Assembly: GCA_032622095.1 (NCBI GenBank)
Contig: CP136061.1
Span: 16,926,440-16,990,439, forward strand
Source: Siphonodentalium dalli
Lineage: Eukaryota > Mollusca > Scaphopoda > Gadilida > Siphonodentaliidae
DNA: 64,000 nucleotides
Reading direction: 5' to 3'
The position numbers and the translations under genes are program-made. Below, one piece after another: positions 63,831 to 64,000 of this stretch (positions within the stretch are counted from its first letter, which is position 1; the number at the start of each line of letters is the position of its first letter). A model generated the notes under the pieces. The model was not told where the DNA came from. It ran no database searches and saw only the letters and a program-made list of their open reading frames with translations.

Positions 63831-64000
63831 TTAAGCCAATCGAGCAAAGTTGATCTATTTCTCCATGTTCTTCTAATAGGTGATGTTTTTATCGAATATA
63901 TTTGCACATTTTACCCACTGCCGCACTGCGAGTGCATTGGTCCCTTTAATATTTCATGTAAAAGTGGTGAAAACTGTAATATTAAACAAGAACAATAGCT

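Overview
This is a repeat-dense, AT-rich piece of animal nuclear DNA. C2H2 zinc-finger coding sequence, APE-type LINEs (one with a 2A-like motif), a tRNA-derived SINE with an animal-type core, and many TIR elements and fold-backs point to a marine invertebrate (lophotrochozoan or invertebrate deuterostome). I cannot name the species. There is one convincing host gene, a multi-finger C2H2 protein at 32.8-35.2 kb on the minus strand. Almost everything else is mobile DNA in several nested layers.

Layout: 0.1-0.6 kb is a 59-bp tandem repeat and 0.9-1.4 kb a LINE 3' remnant. 2.5-5.6 kb is a 3.0-kb TIR element whose 0.58-kb arms each carry a short ATG exon with a splice donor. 9.77-16.63 kb is the most interesting object: a 6,865-bp near-perfect palindrome with TG...CA ends and a 6-bp direct repeat (GAGATG), inserted in a LINE ORF2. 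Each arm holds the same cassette, a packaging-type P-loop ATPase (554 aa), an overlapping zinc-finger reading frame and a 73-aa lysine-rich protein, with TATA boxes and a poly(A) signal. The left cassette sits exactly at the centre of a 67-bp hairpin that occurs empty about ten more times in the window, inside at least three different TIR-element families. 17.2-23.1 kb is two LINE copies broken up by TTAA-flanked elements and a SINE.

23,080-33,127 is a 5.02-kb tandem duplication with a 3-bp microhomology junction. It copied the last exon sequence of the zinc-finger gene, and each unit already held three older decayed copies of the same fingers. 35-46 kb is MITEs and fold-backs. 46-47 kb is a GC-rich island with a basic gag-like ORF. 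49.3-56.4 kb is a LINE on the minus strand: an ORF2 with endonuclease, RT and a 2A-like motif, broken by one stop codon, and an ORF1 2.3 kb upstream. 56.9-59.6 kb is a MITE split by a 2.2-kb TIR element. 60-64 kb is further hairpin elements.

The working idea for the 10-16 kb region is a virus-like or transposon-like unit that uses or targets hairpin DNA. The ATPase, GC-rich self-complementary ends, insertion at a hairpin axis and inverted-dimer layout fit together, but no integrase, polymerase or capsid gene is present here, so any mobility would have to be supplied from elsewhere.
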